From contig CAYGXX010000001.1 in NCBI GenBank assembly GCA_964354145.1, positions 1-39,413 on the forward strand: a stretch of 39,413 nucleotides of DNA. The letters are read 5' to 3'. Source of the DNA: UBA10110 sp964354145. Lineage in GTDB: Bacteria > Patescibacteriota > Kazan-3B-28 > UBA10110. Under the pieces are notes generated by a model. That model had not been told where the DNA came from. It did no database searches and was given only the letters and a program-made list of their open reading frames with translations. Of the stretch, positions 16,788 through 24,417 are shown piece by piece. Within the stretch, counting starts at the first letter, position 1; every line of letters begins with the position of its first letter. A program made the position numbers and the translations under genes.

Positions 16788-17321
16788 ATGACACCAAATA
16801 AACAACTCGAAAAGCTGAGGGGACTCATTGAGACTGCTTCGGCAAATATAGCAGCGGCAAAACAGATTTTGGCAGATTTGCTAGGAACTTCGGTTTCTGA
16901 GTTAGATTATCAAGGCAAGGCTGGCGGCTTACCTGCCGATGGCAAAATAATTGAGGGGGTCTTTGACGGCCAATATATGATCGATAAAGATGGCAAGAGG
17001 TATCCGGTGCCAGCTAACTATGCCAGTAAGTCTAAATTAGTAGCCGGGGACGTGCTGAAGCTAACCATTATGGATGATGGCTCATTCATTTATAAACAGA
17101 TCGGCCCCATTGCCCGGAAGAAGATCATTGGTACGCTCGTGCATGAAAATGATGAATATAAGGTTGTGGCGGGAGGTAAGTCATATAAAGTGCTGTTAGC
17201 TTCGGTAACCTACTTTAAATTAAGTCCCGGCGATGAATTGACTATTTTAGTGCCGGAAAAAGAAGATACAGAATGGGCAGCGATCGAAAGCGCCATCATC
17301 GAGCCTACTAAAAAGGTTTAA
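16788..17321 (+). CDS. Conserved hypothetical protein, coiled N-terminus plus beta domain
   Basis: A 177-residue soluble protein. Residues 1-33 form an amphipathic helix (NKQLEKLRGLIETASANIA), followed by a linker and a beta-rich domain (KIIEGVFDGQYMI, RYPVPANYASKSKLV, GDVLKLTIM, FIYKQIGP, VLLASVTYFKL, GDELTILVP). I associate this pattern with a small protein common in Patescibacteria, but know no function. It has its own promoter. The AAGGAG motif touches the ATG at 16788, an unusually short spacing, and no alternative start is in frame upstream. Confidence 0.75.
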   Translation: MTPNKQLEKLRGLIETASANIAAAKQILADLLGTSVSELDYQGKAGGLPADGKIIEGVFDGQYMIDKDGKRYPVPANYASKSKLVAGDVLKLTIMDDGSFIYKQIGPIARKKIIGTLVHENDEYKVVAGGKSYKVLLASVTYFKLSPGDELTILVPEKEDTEWAAIESAIIEPTKKV

Positions 17322-17327
17322 TCCGAT

Positions 17328-17400
17328 AATAGGGTTAGCTAGAGGTAATGTCGCACAAGATACATTGTGCGACTATTGATGATTAACCTCTCGCCCTATT
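17328..17400. other. Long three-helix inverted repeat after the 177-residue gene
   Basis: Nested pairs: aataggg (17328-17334) with ccctatt (17394-17400); agaggt-aat (17341-17349) with att-a-acctct (17382-17391); and gtcgcacaa (17350-17358) with ttgtgcgac (17365-17373). There is no T tract after it, so it is not a normal terminator. It may end or protect the upstream transcript. All pairs are Watson-Crick, so the strand is not decided. Confidence 0.6.
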
Positions 17401-17428
17401 GACTCCCCCGCTGTAGTATGGATATAAT
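17399..17428 (+). promoter_or_regulatory. Promoter of the candidate small RNA
   Basis: TTGACT at 17399-17404, 18 bases, TATAAT at 17423-17428; predicted start near 17435. Confidence 0.7.
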
Positions 17429-17434
17429 GTTTGA

Positions 17435-17527
17435 CGGTTGGAGTTTTGTACATTTGGCGATTAGCGATTCCCATTATTGGGTCCCGGCCTCCTGTAGTAT
17501 CTCCTCCTGCTACAGTGCCGGGTTTTT
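17435..17527 (+). ncRNA. Candidate small RNA with anti-Shine-Dalgarno loop
   Basis: A promoter and a strong intrinsic terminator are only about 55 bases apart, which leaves room for a transcript of about 93 bases and no credible gene. The terminator stem is cccggc/gccggg (17483-17488, 17517-17522) plus ctgtag/ctacag (17492-17497, 17510-17515), followed by ttttt. Its 12-base loop reads tatctcctcctg and so contains ctcctcct, complementary to GGAGG ribosome sites. Pairing with mRNAs is a guess from this loop. Confidence 0.45.
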
Positions 17528-17579
17528 CTTATGCCCTCCCCGATACTTATGTGTTATATTATCAAAGATACCTACCATG

Positions 17580-17615
17580 CCCCGCCGGAATGCGTAACCC
17601 GGCGGGGTGTTTTTT
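17580..17615 (+). terminator. Strong terminator hairpin
   Basis: Perfect 9-bp stem ccccgccgg / ccggcgggg with loop aatgcgtaa, then tgtttttt. It follows the candidate small RNA by about 50 bases. A TATATT at 17555-17560 could start another very short transcript. With 17322-17721 otherwise gene-free, this stretch is a cluster of promoters and terminators. Confidence 0.8.
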
Positions 17616-17668
17616 GGATAGATCTATTTTATCAGAATTTGGTGGGCCCCAGCATCTGTGGGCAGGTG

Positions 17669-17674
17669 TATAAT
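17669..17674 (+). promoter_or_regulatory. -10 box of the 100-residue orphan
   Basis: TATAAT with a predicted start near 17681; -35 not clear. Confidence 0.5.
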
Positions 17675-17721
17675 TAAATATCTTGTACTTTTACAGTAGC
17701 TAAGGCTAAGGGGTATTGTTT

Positions 17722-18021
17722 ATGACCACCAAATCTATAAGAGGCGCTTTGGAAGAATTGGGGATAGTTATTCCCCCACACTGGCCACAGTCGGTCGCAC
17801 CAGAATCAGGCAGATTAATAGTTTATCCTCTTGACGAACAACAGTTTGCTACCCTGCTGGCTATTCTGGTAAGGGCTGGCGAATCAAAAGTTCGACTGGA
17901 GAACAACACCTTATCTGTCAGAATGCCACTTGGACAGGGACGGGGACGGCTGGAGTTGCTAGTCTATATGCAAATGCTGCCTGGTGGCAGTTTCCAAGCA
18001 ATCTTCAACCTCCTTGAATAA
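17722..18021 (+). CDS. Hypothetical protein (orphan, 99 aa)
   Basis: An unrecognised small soluble protein, with a likely alpha/beta pattern (RLIVYPLDEQQFATLLAILV, then KVRLENNTLSVRM and RLELLVYMQML). The ATG at 17722 is used because AAGGGG ends 8 bases upstream; a TTG two codons earlier is less well placed. It has its own -10 box and terminator and so is a stand-alone unit like those at 9471 and 24794. Codon use and the good ribosome site argue that it is real. Confidence 0.6.
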   Translation: MTTKSIRGALEELGIVIPPHWPQSVAPESGRLIVYPLDEQQFATLLAILVRAGESKVRLENNTLSVRMPLGQGRGRLELLVYMQMLPGGSFQAIFNLLE

Positions 18022-18050
18022 ACTCGTATCAGCAATGGTGCGAGTTTTTC
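18021..18050 (+). terminator. Terminator of the 99-residue gene
   Basis: aactcg (18021-18026) pairs with cgagtt (18041-18046), followed by a T run. Confidence 0.65.
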
Positions 18051-18109
18051 TATCCATTTATTTCCATCTATTTTATTTGGTTAGATTACGTTTCTGACAA
18101 AGGTGATAA

Positions 18110-18147
18110 TTACGTAAAATGACGCGATCGCGTGAATTCACGTAAAT
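18110..18147. other. Cluster of overlapping palindromes
   Basis: ttacgtaa (18110-18117), cgcgatcgcg (18123-18132) and cgtgaattcacg (18131-18142) are perfect palindromes in 33 bases, and acgtaaa occurs on both flanks. It lies in a gene-free stretch between two converging genes. An operator or other protein-binding site is possible. A tiny frame of 8 codons (ATG at 18119) also runs through it. Confidence 0.4.
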
Positions 18148-18199
18148 TTCTGAATATAAGTAATATTAATCTCTTCCGAACAGCGGGGATACTCATTGC

Positions 18200-18230
18200 A
18201 AAAACCCGCCATTCTGTTAGCGGGTTTTTC
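18200..18230. terminator. Bidirectional terminator between converging genes
   Basis: Perfect 10-bp stem aaaaacccgc / gcgggttttt with T runs on both strands, suited to end the oxidoreductase transcript on the - strand and any + strand transcript. Confidence 0.85.
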
Positions 18231-18267
18231 TTTATTACTGAAGTGAAAAGGTGCATGGTGGTAAGTA

Positions 18268-19263
18268 TTACACCACTGCTTGTTTTTCGCCGCCGTGGCG
18301 AGCTGATTCGATCATTGCCAGAGCGACTTTTACTGCGTTCCGCGATTCTTCAGGAGAAATTATCATGGGTGCCGACTCAAGATGCACGCAGTCGCAGAAG
18401 TTGATCAGCTCATCAACTAGCGCGCGATCGTAGCTCCCGGGCGTGGGATGGATAATGGTGCGGTTGCTCTCGTGGATAAAGCGGGTGCCCCCGGAGATGA
18501 GGTAAAACTCATCATCCATGCTCGCATGATCTGATAACGGTTGAGGAACGGTGCTTTCCAAGAGCCAGTTGGTCTCCAGTCGGCCAACGGCGCCGTTGTG
18601 GAAGTGCAATTCTCCCCAAAAAGCATCGGCCTCATGTGTGCCAGTCATAAACTTGTATTGCCCGCCGGCTACATACTCTATCTCGCTTCTGTATTCCTCG
18701 CGGGGACTGTGCACAAACCACTGCATCAGATCAATGTCATGGATAGCAGTAACGAGAGCGATGTGACAGCGGCTGGCATAACGACCGAGCTGATTTGTGG
18801 GTCGGTTGCGTCTGGCAGACATATAGAGGGGCGGACCCAGTGCCCCCTCATACAATCGGCCCTGTAAGGCCGAGTAGTCGGTATGAAAGCGCAGGATATG
18901 TCCAGGCATAAGTATTCGCCCGGTTGCTTCAGCTGCTGCGATCATTGTTTCGCAGTCGGTTATGGTTGTGGCCAGTGGTTTTTCCACGAACACATGTTTA
19001 CCAGCCCCGAGAGCTTTGACGACCGGCTCAACATGCGAATCTTCGGGGGTGACCACATCGATGGCATCTAGGTCTGTTGCGCACAGTTCTTCCAGTGAGC
19101 CGCAGACTTTTTTGATGCCGAAAGTTTCAGCTCGTTTCTTAGCGCGTGCTGTATCAGGATCGTAGAGAGCGACAATCTCGGCGCAAGTTGTTTTACGGAA
19201 TGCTCGTAAGTGTTCCGCTCCGAACAAACCGCACCCAGCCAAACCGATACGGACGGTTTCCAC
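18268..19263 (-). CDS. Gfo/Idh/MocA family oxidoreductase
   Basis: A 331-residue NAD(P)-dependent oxidoreductase. Residues 1-120 are a Rossmann fold with the dinucleotide motif GLAGCGLFGAEH, followed by the family signature FVEKPLA; the C-terminal alpha/beta domain has the conserved His-Asp helix HDIDLMQW. Members oxidise sugars, inositols or reduce imines and biliverdin; substrate cannot be told. The start is the GTG at 19263 because AAAGGAG lies 7 bases upstream, rather than an ATG 11 codons further up. GC content appears higher than in neighbours, and metabolic enzymes of this type are uncommon in tiny genomes, so transfer from another bacterium is possible. It may be cotranscribed with the M23 gene 51 bases upstream. 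Confidence 0.88.
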   Translation of the reverse strand: METVRIGLAGCGLFGAEHLRAFRKTTCAEIVALYDPDTARAKKRAETFGIKKVCGSLEELCATDLDAIDVVTPEDSHVEPVVKALGAGKHVFVEKPLATTITDCETMIAAAEATGRILMPGHILRFHTDYSALQGRLYEGALGPPLYMSARRNRPTNQLGRYASRCHIALVTAIHDIDLMQWFVHSPREEYRSEIEYVAGGQYKFMTGTHEADAFWGELHFHNGAVGRLETNWLLESTVPQPLSDHASMDDEFYLISGGTRFIHESNRTIIHPTPGSYDRALVDELINFCDCVHLESAPMIISPEESRNAVKVALAMIESARHGGEKQAVV

Positions 19264-19314
19264 GGTTGATCTCCTTTCTGTCCTGTCAAAGGACAATTTG
19301 TTTTTTATATTTAT

Positions 19315-20049
19315 CTACCAGTTGAAATCTGGTTGAGTAAGCGGATTTTGGTTCTCGGTATAAAATTGATTGGCTTCCGCAGAAGGAATAACTACCCTAC
19401 CCCAATCAGTAGCTATCAGGGGGGTGGGATTTACCGCTATACGAGTGGATTTTTTGATGTAATCCACCTCAAAATGCAGATGGGGATTGGTTGTTCCGGT
19501 ATGGCCTAAATGACCGATCAAATCCCCCACTTGGACCTTTTGGCCTTTCTTTACAGAAATGTCTTGCAAGTGGGCATAAGTGATTTGATAACCGTCACCG
19601 GCATTAACAATTACAGTGTTGCCGATTTTTTTACCAACAAAGGTTACTTTTCCGTCTGAGGCAGAAACGATATCAATCCCCTCTTTGCCAGCAAAATCTA
19701 TACCATTGTGCCGGTCGCCCCATTCTGGATATTTTATGTTGTAAGGCTGTTTGATAGCCGAGAGGGCTCCGAACCAGCCATAAACGAACCAAGTATCATC
19801 TTCGCTAGCAGGAACGAACTTTCCGTCAGCGATTGCAAATTTAATTTCACTTTCTCCTGTTTGCCAATAGATTCCTGGCGTATCTTCTGCAGCGCTATCC
19901 CAATGCGATTCGGTATCAAAAGGCAAGGCGAGTTCCAAAATAGGCAACTCCCCTATTAGATTGGTCTGGGCTTGAACTGGACTGGCGAAATTGGGGTAGA
20001 TTGCTATACCCAAAGCCAGCCAAATTGTGATTATCAGCCGTTTATTCAT
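19315..20049 (-). CDS. Secreted M23 (LytM) peptidoglycan peptidase
   Basis: A 244-residue exported zinc endopeptidase that cuts peptidoglycan cross-bridges. A signal peptide (MNKRLIITIWLALGIAIYP) ends near Ala27 (PVQA). The M23 domain has the zinc ligands His114 and Asp118 (RHNGIDF) and the HxH pair His190/His192 (NPHLHFE), with His160 in the YAHL motif. All catalytic residues are present, so it should be active and not a regulator of the EnvC type. A role in cell wall remodelling or in attacking a host wall is possible. The gene is downstream of mfd in the same direction, 120 bases away. Confidence 0.92.
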   Translation of the reverse strand: MNKRLIITIWLALGIAIYPNFASPVQAQTNLIGELPILELALPFDTESHWDSAAEDTPGIYWQTGESEIKFAIADGKFVPASEDDTWFVYGWFGALSAIKQPYNIKYPEWGDRHNGIDFAGKEGIDIVSASDGKVTFVGKKIGNTVIVNAGDGYQITYAHLQDISVKKGQKVQVGDLIGHLGHTGTTNPHLHFEVDYIKKSTRIAVNPTPLIATDWGRVVIPSAEANQFYTENQNPLTQPDFNW

Positions 20050-20169
20050 AAGGGCTTACCGTATCAGAGAATCCTTTCCTAGTCAAGAAAATCGCTGGCC
20101 CCATTATTCCCGATCAAGCGGGCGATCTCCCGTTTCTCTTAGGCATGATAATCCTTCTTGCAGGCTGTT

Positions 20170-23100
20170 TTATTTTAATAACTGGATGAGTTTTTTGAGG
20201 CGAGGGAGCCAAGGGTCGCCCAACTCCGACAAAGGGATTTTAATGGTTTTTTCAGTGATTTTACCGTTCAAATTATTAATCGCATTCAAAATATTATTAT
20301 CTTTAACCACGGTATTCAGAATAATACTGATCACTTGGGTAGGTGTTTGTCTAAGCCCGGCTTCATTGCGCGCGAGGATAGATAAAATCTTTTGGGTTTC
20401 CAGAGCAGTGATCTTGAGATCAATCAAGGCAAAAAGATTAATCACCTCTTTGGGTAACTTGCCGAATTTGGATTCTAGTTCTGCCGCCGTGTCTTTTAGT
20501 TCATTTTCCGTTTCCACTAACGCCAACTGCTGATAAGTTTTAATGCGCTGAGCTTCATTATCAATATAGGCGGCTGGCAAGTAGGCAGAGATAGGCAAAT
20601 CCACGGTGATGGTATCCACACGGGGTCGATAGCCGGTCCGGAGTTCCTCAATGGCTCGGTTGAGTAATTTGGTATACATCGTGAGTCCGATAGCACTGAT
20701 GTGCCCATGTTGCTTCTTGGAGAGAACGCCCCCCGCTCCCCTGATCTGGAGGTCTCGCAGGGCAATCTGATAGCCGCTGCCTAGTTCGGTATGCCCAGCG
20801 ATGGTTCTGAGGCGTTCCAGGGCCTTTCCAGCCAGCTTCCCTAAGCTGTAGTAGAAAAAAGCATAAGCTTGGACCTTGCCCCGCCCAATCCGGCCTCGGA
20901 GCTGGTGCAGTTGGGACAAGCCGAAGTGACTAGAATTATCCACGATCAAGGTATTTACATTGGGATTATCCAATCCATTTTCAATAATCGTGCTAGCGAC
21001 CAGGCAATCGTATTTGCCCGCCCGGAACTCTTCCATAATTTTAGCGAGTAGCCGTTCTGGCATTTGCCCGTGGGCATAAATGAATCTTACTTCCGGCAAA
21101 ACCTCCTCTAACTTGTTAGTCATAGAAGCGATAGTGACTACTCGGTTATGCACGAAGTAGACCTGTCCGCCGCGTTTAACTTCCTGCAGGATAGCGTCTT
21201 TCACGGCATCCATATCAAACGGCGCCACCGTAGTTTGGATGGGCAAACGGTTCACAGGCGGAGTTTCAATAGTGCTGATGTCTCGAATGCCGGAGAGAGC
21301 TAGGTTTAGTGTTCGAGGGATGGGGGTAGCGGTCATGCTCAAAACGTCTACTTCTGCCCGCATCATCTTTAATTTCTCTTTGTGGCGAACACCAAATCTT
21401 TGTTCTTCATCTACAATAATTAATCCGAGATTCGCGAATTTAACATCTTTAGAGAGTAGCCGGTGAGTTCCAATAACAATATCAATTTCGCGGGTGCGAA
21501 GACCGGCCAGCACTCTTTTTTGTTCCGTTTGAGAGCGGAAACGGCTTAAGGCGGCGATGTTCACGCCAAACGGGGCTAATCTTTCGGTAAAGGTTTTCAG
21601 ATGTTGTTCCACTAGGATGGTGGTAGGTGCCAAAAAGGCTACTTGGAATCCGGAGGTCACCGCCTTAAAAGCGGCTCGGATGGCGACCTCGGTTTTGCCA
21701 AATCCCACGTCTGCTACCAATAATCGATCCATCGGCTTAGGTTGTTCCATATCATCTAAGATTTCTTGGATGACTTGCTCTTGATCGGGGGTCTCCTGGT
21801 AGCTGAATGACTCCGCCAAGGCTTTTTCCCAGAACTCCGGGCTGTCAAAAGCAATCCCCTCCTTGAGGGCGCGCTTGGCATACAAATCCAGTAGTTCCTT
21901 GGCAAATTCTTGGGATTCTTTTCTAATCTGCCCGACTAAACGCTTCCAGCTTTGCGAATTTAGTTTGGAGAGAGTGGGCTTTTCTCCCGCCGGCGAGATA
22001 TATTTGCTGATTTTATCGATCTGATCTACCGGCGCGTAGATTTTGTCTGCCCCGGCATATTTGATGATTAAATATTCCCGGCTGATCCCGCTTACGGTCA
22101 TAGTAGAGATATCAATTAGTTTCCCGATGCCATAATCGACGTGCACAATGTAATCGCCCTTCTCAATTTGGGCAAGGAAAGCGAGTTGGCGTTTTTTAGG
22201 AGTAGGTTTGGCGGCAACAGATTTTTCCACGATGGGAGAGAAGATCTCTTTGTCTGTGAGCAGGATGATTTTCAGAGAAGGACTCATAAAGCCATCTATA
22301 TGCAGAGGATGAGTTACTATTACAGGTGTGCTATCTAATTCCCGGTCAAATCCAATATTATGATCGGTTAAAATCGGGATTAATTGAGCATCTTTCTCGG
22401 TGGCAATGATAATTTGCCAACCCTTCATAGTATATTTAATAATCTCGTTAGCCAGTCGGCTTAAGTCATTAGCAAATAAAGGAGCCTCTACTAAGTCAAA
22501 ACGGATGAGATTGGCTTCATCACTTGCAATACTTACGAAGTGCCAAGCGGCTAATCGGTCTAATTGTTTACTAATGGTGGTAAGGATACCATTGTCGTGT
22601 TGATTGTTGCTTTGGTACAACTCATATAATAATTGGAATAGTTCATCGGCTTGATCGAAAATTAAGACATAATCTGCCGGGTGGCCCTCTACCACATCCA
22701 ATAAATAATTGCTCATTTTTTCATTCTTCAATGATTGGAGAGTAACCTCTTTGCAGGTTTTTAAAATCTTGTTATTAACTGGATTGAACTCAGTGATGCT
22801 GGTAATGGTGTTGCCAACGAATTCCAACCTCAAGGGGTATGCCGAGTTGACGGGATATATATCCAAAATGCCGCCCCGCATGGCGAGCTCGCCTACTTGA
22901 AAAACTTTCTGTTGACGTTCGTAGCCGGCTGCGATTAGGGCAGCCAAAATCTCTTCAGGATTTTTGTTTTGGTTTGTCTGCAGAGTAAGCACATCGGCAG
23001 GATTGGTCAGTGGTTCGATTAGTGCCTGGACAGGGAAGATAAATATGCCGGGATCGCCATTTTTGAAGGCTCGAGTAGTGGTGGTTCGGCTTTGGAAGTT

Positions 23101-23394
23101 TTGGATATATTGTTGGCGATTGATCTGTTCGGATTTGAGATCAGGGTAGTTGTAAACCGGCTGGTCGGTGAGTTGTTTTAACCCCCGCTCGATCACTCCC
23201 TGGTCACTCTCATTCTTAACGATATAGATGATCTTTTTGCGGCAGTCAGTTATGGCACAGGACAATAAAAGCGCCTTGCCCAAGTTATTTAAGCCGGTGA
23301 TATAGATTTTGTCCTTGCGCGAGAGTTTTATTAAAGATTTATACGCATCCAGACTGCTAAATCTTTTGCCAATGGCAGAGAGAATCGAGTCCAC
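20170..23394 (-). CDS. mfd: Mfd, transcription-repair coupling factor
   Basis: Mfd pushes stalled RNA polymerase off DNA lesions and recruits UvrA. The 1074 residues contain the UvrB-homology region, the CarD-like polymerase-interacting domain (KGDYIVHVDYGIGKL), the translocase with Walker A GFGKT near residue 567, DEEQ near 661, TATPIPRTL and the QLRGRIGRG helicase motif, and the C-terminal TRCF domain. It is shorter than E. coli Mfd (1148), mostly at the N-terminus. GTG at 23394 is the start. It lacks a clear Shine-Dalgarno. It functionally pairs with uvrC at the other end of the window. Confidence 0.96.
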   Translation of the reverse strand: MDSILSAIGKRFSSLDAYKSLIKLSRKDKIYITGLNNLGKALLLSCAITDCRKKIIYIVKNESDQGVIERGLKQLTDQPVYNYPDLKSEQINRQQYIQNFQSRTTTTRAFKNGDPGIFIFPVQALIEPLTNPADVLTLQTNQNKNPEEILAALIAAGYERQQKVFQVGELAMRGGILDIYPVNSAYPLRLEFVGNTITSITEFNPVNNKILKTCKEVTLQSLKNEKMSNYLLDVVEGHPADYVLIFDQADELFQLLYELYQSNNQHDNGILTTISKQLDRLAAWHFVSIASDEANLIRFDLVEAPLFANDLSRLANEIIKYTMKGWQIIIATEKDAQLIPILTDHNIGFDRELDSTPVIVTHPLHIDGFMSPSLKIILLTDKEIFSPIVEKSVAAKPTPKKRQLAFLAQIEKGDYIVHVDYGIGKLIDISTMTVSGISREYLIIKYAGADKIYAPVDQIDKISKYISPAGEKPTLSKLNSQSWKRLVGQIRKESQEFAKELLDLYAKRALKEGIAFDSPEFWEKALAESFSYQETPDQEQVIQEILDDMEQPKPMDRLLVADVGFGKTEVAIRAAFKAVTSGFQVAFLAPTTILVEQHLKTFTERLAPFGVNIAALSRFRSQTEQKRVLAGLRTREIDIVIGTHRLLSKDVKFANLGLIIVDEEQRFGVRHKEKLKMMRAEVDVLSMTATPIPRTLNLALSGIRDISTIETPPVNRLPIQTTVAPFDMDAVKDAILQEVKRGGQVYFVHNRVVTIASMTNKLEEVLPEVRFIYAHGQMPERLLAKIMEEFRAGKYDCLVASTIIENGLDNPNVNTLIVDNSSHFGLSQLHQLRGRIGRGKVQAYAFFYYSLGKLAGKALERLRTIAGHTELGSGYQIALRDLQIRGAGGVLSKKQHGHISAIGLTMYTKLLNRAIEELRTGYRPRVDTITVDLPISAYLPAAYIDNEAQRIKTYQQLALVETENELKDTAAELESKFGKLPKEVINLFALIDLKITALETQKILSILARNEAGLRQTPTQVISIILNTVVKDNNILNAINNLNGKITEKTIKIPLSELGDPWLPRLKKLIQLLK

Positions 23395-23401
23395 TTAACT
23401 C

Positions 23402-23430
23402 TTGACCTTTATATTATTATATGGTATAAT
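23402..23430 (+). promoter_or_regulatory. Promoter 1 of the structured RNA
   Basis: TTGACC at 23402-23407, 17 bases, TATAAT at 23425-23430 with an extended -10 TGG. It points away from mfd, against the surrounding genes. Confidence 0.7.
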
Positions 23431-23458
23431 TAAATGATAGTTCTTTGAATTTTTGATA

Positions 23459-23467
23459 TGGTATAAT
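23459..23467 (+). promoter_or_regulatory. Promoter 2 of the structured RNA (extended -10)
   Basis: TGG-TATAAT; it is part of an exact 14-base direct repeat (atatggtataatta at 23419-23432 and 23456-23469) shared with promoter 1. Predicted start near 23474. Confidence 0.6.
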
Positions 23468-23470
23468 TAT

Positions 23471-23640
23471 CTGTTTGTCCCTTGGCGGACAGAGAATAGT
23501 GGAAGTTGGTAGAATCTTGCTTGCGACAATTTTCTCACCCTACCCTCCTTGGGTGGATAGTCGCAGGCAGGATTCTCCCGGCTTCTTTCGCGATGTTCCA
23601 ACCCAAATACTTCGCCCTCTTAGCTTAGGCTAAAAACTTT
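23471..23640 (+). ncRNA. Rod-shaped structured RNA between mfd and pth
   Basis: A continuous 17-bp helix joins 23511-23527 to 23560-23576, extended after one mismatch by 8 bp (23502-23509 with 23578-23585). An apical hairpin caccc/gggtg (23536-23540, 23551-23555) and an outer pairing ggcgga/ttcgcc (23484-23489, 23611-23616) complete a rod with an asymmetric internal loop. Four of the pairs are U-G on the + strand and would be A-C mismatches on the other, which fixes the + strand. Two promoters lie directly upstream. The end may be the small hairpin ttagc/gctaa at 23620-23633. The shape recalls 6S RNA, which binds RNA polymerase, but this is only a resemblance. It is not SRP RNA, RNase P RNA or tmRNA by motifs. 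Confidence 0.65.
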
Positions 23641-24188
23641 TTGTTAATCATATTGATTGCTTCTGGGATAGCAATTTTTATTTTCTTTGACTGCTCGGTG
23701 GTAAATTTTCCCAACACATGTGCGCTGGTTAAACTTTTCTCCATACTAGCCGCACGCGCGGCATAATTAGCCCCTGCTACTACCATAGCCTTTATCGGAA
23801 ATCCAATGCCAATCTTAACCCTTTTGATTGCCTCAGTATTTAGATAATTAATGAGAGATTGCATTCCACGATGCCCTCCGCTGCTTCCGTCATCCCGGTA
23901 GCGGATTTTGCCAGTTGCCATATCTAAATCATCAAACACCACTAGAATATCGTTTAGTTTGATGCCCATTTTTTTAATGGTTGCCCGCACTGCCAAACCG
24001 GAGTTGTTCATAAATGTTTGGGGCTTCAGCAGTATAATGCCGTCGCCCTTAGAAGTTTCCGCGTGTANNNNNNNNNNCCACTCTAATTTTAACTCTTTAG
24101 CCAATGCATCTACCACCATAAATCCAATATTATGGCGACTTTTGGCATATTTGTTTCCTGGATTACCTAATCCGACTATCAGTTTCAC
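23625..24188 (-). CDS. pth: Pth, peptidyl-tRNA hydrolase (with assembly gap)
   Basis: Pth releases peptides from tRNAs dropped by stalled ribosomes. It starts with IVGLGNPG, and has the catalytic His in RHNIGF, the FMNNSG loop and VVFDDLDM. The coding sequence is interrupted by 10 N (24068-24077) between LKLEW and HAETSKGDG; the family usually has somewhat more residues here, so the true gap is probably longer than 10 bases. The frame is otherwise kept. The GTG start shares GTGA with the stop of the gene upstream, so translation is coupled. Mfd follows after the region with the structured RNA on the opposite strand. Confidence 0.93.
   Translation of the reverse strand: MKLIVGLGNPGNKYAKSRHNIGFMVVDALAKELKLEWXXXXHAETSKGDGIILLKPQTFMNNSGLAVRATIKKMGIKLNDILVVFDDLDMATGKIRYRDDGSSGGHRGMQSLINYLNTEAIKRVKIGIGFPIKAMVVAGANYAARAASMEKSLTSAHVLGKFTTEQSKKIKIAIPEAINMINKKFLA
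24068..24077. other. Assembly gap (10 N) inside pth
   Basis: Ten undetermined bases. The number is likely a placeholder. Confidence 0.95.
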
Positions 24189-24400
24189 TTTTCGTCTGAT
24201 TGTGCTTTTTTCAACTCTTGATATGCTTGACTGATTTCCAAGGTGTCGCGGGCATCTTGTTGCCTTTGTTCGCGGTAGCCACTGGCGTCAGATTGATCAT
24301 GTTCGTCCTGGGGTTTGCGAACAGCATTGCTTCTAGCAACGCGTTCTACTTTTCTTTCAGGCGGAATATGCGAAATACCCCCCTCAGTATAGATTTCCAT
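24185..24400 (-). CDS. Small hydrophilic protein coupled to pth
   Basis: A 71-residue, highly charged and Gln-rich protein, probably helical in its second half (RDTLEISQAYQELKKAQSDEK). It begins 17 bases after the EF-Tu-like gene and ends by overlapping the GTG of pth by 4 bases, so it sits inside an operon and is likely real. There is no clear Shine-Dalgarno before its ATG; reinitiation from the upstream gene may serve. No family recognised. Confidence 0.55.
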   Translation of the reverse strand: MEIYTEGGISHIPPERKVERVARSNAVRKPQDEHDQSDASGYREQRQQDARDTLEISQAYQELKKAQSDEK

Positions 24401-24417
24401 AAGTGAACTGGGAAAAA

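Noticed and set aside
17431..17673. Open frame of 80 codons starting with TTG
   Set aside because: It runs through two strong terminator hairpins, starts at the predicted transcription start and is Pro-rich without a protein-like pattern.
23471..23640. Structured RNA tested as SRP RNA, RNase P RNA or tmRNA
   Set aside because: The GGAAGGAAGCAG tip of SRP RNA, the GAGGAAAGTC core of RNase P RNA and a tRNA-like end are all absent on both strands.
23625..24188. Pth as a pseudogene
   Set aside because: The frame is kept on both sides of the N run and all active-site motifs are present; the interruption is an assembly gap.
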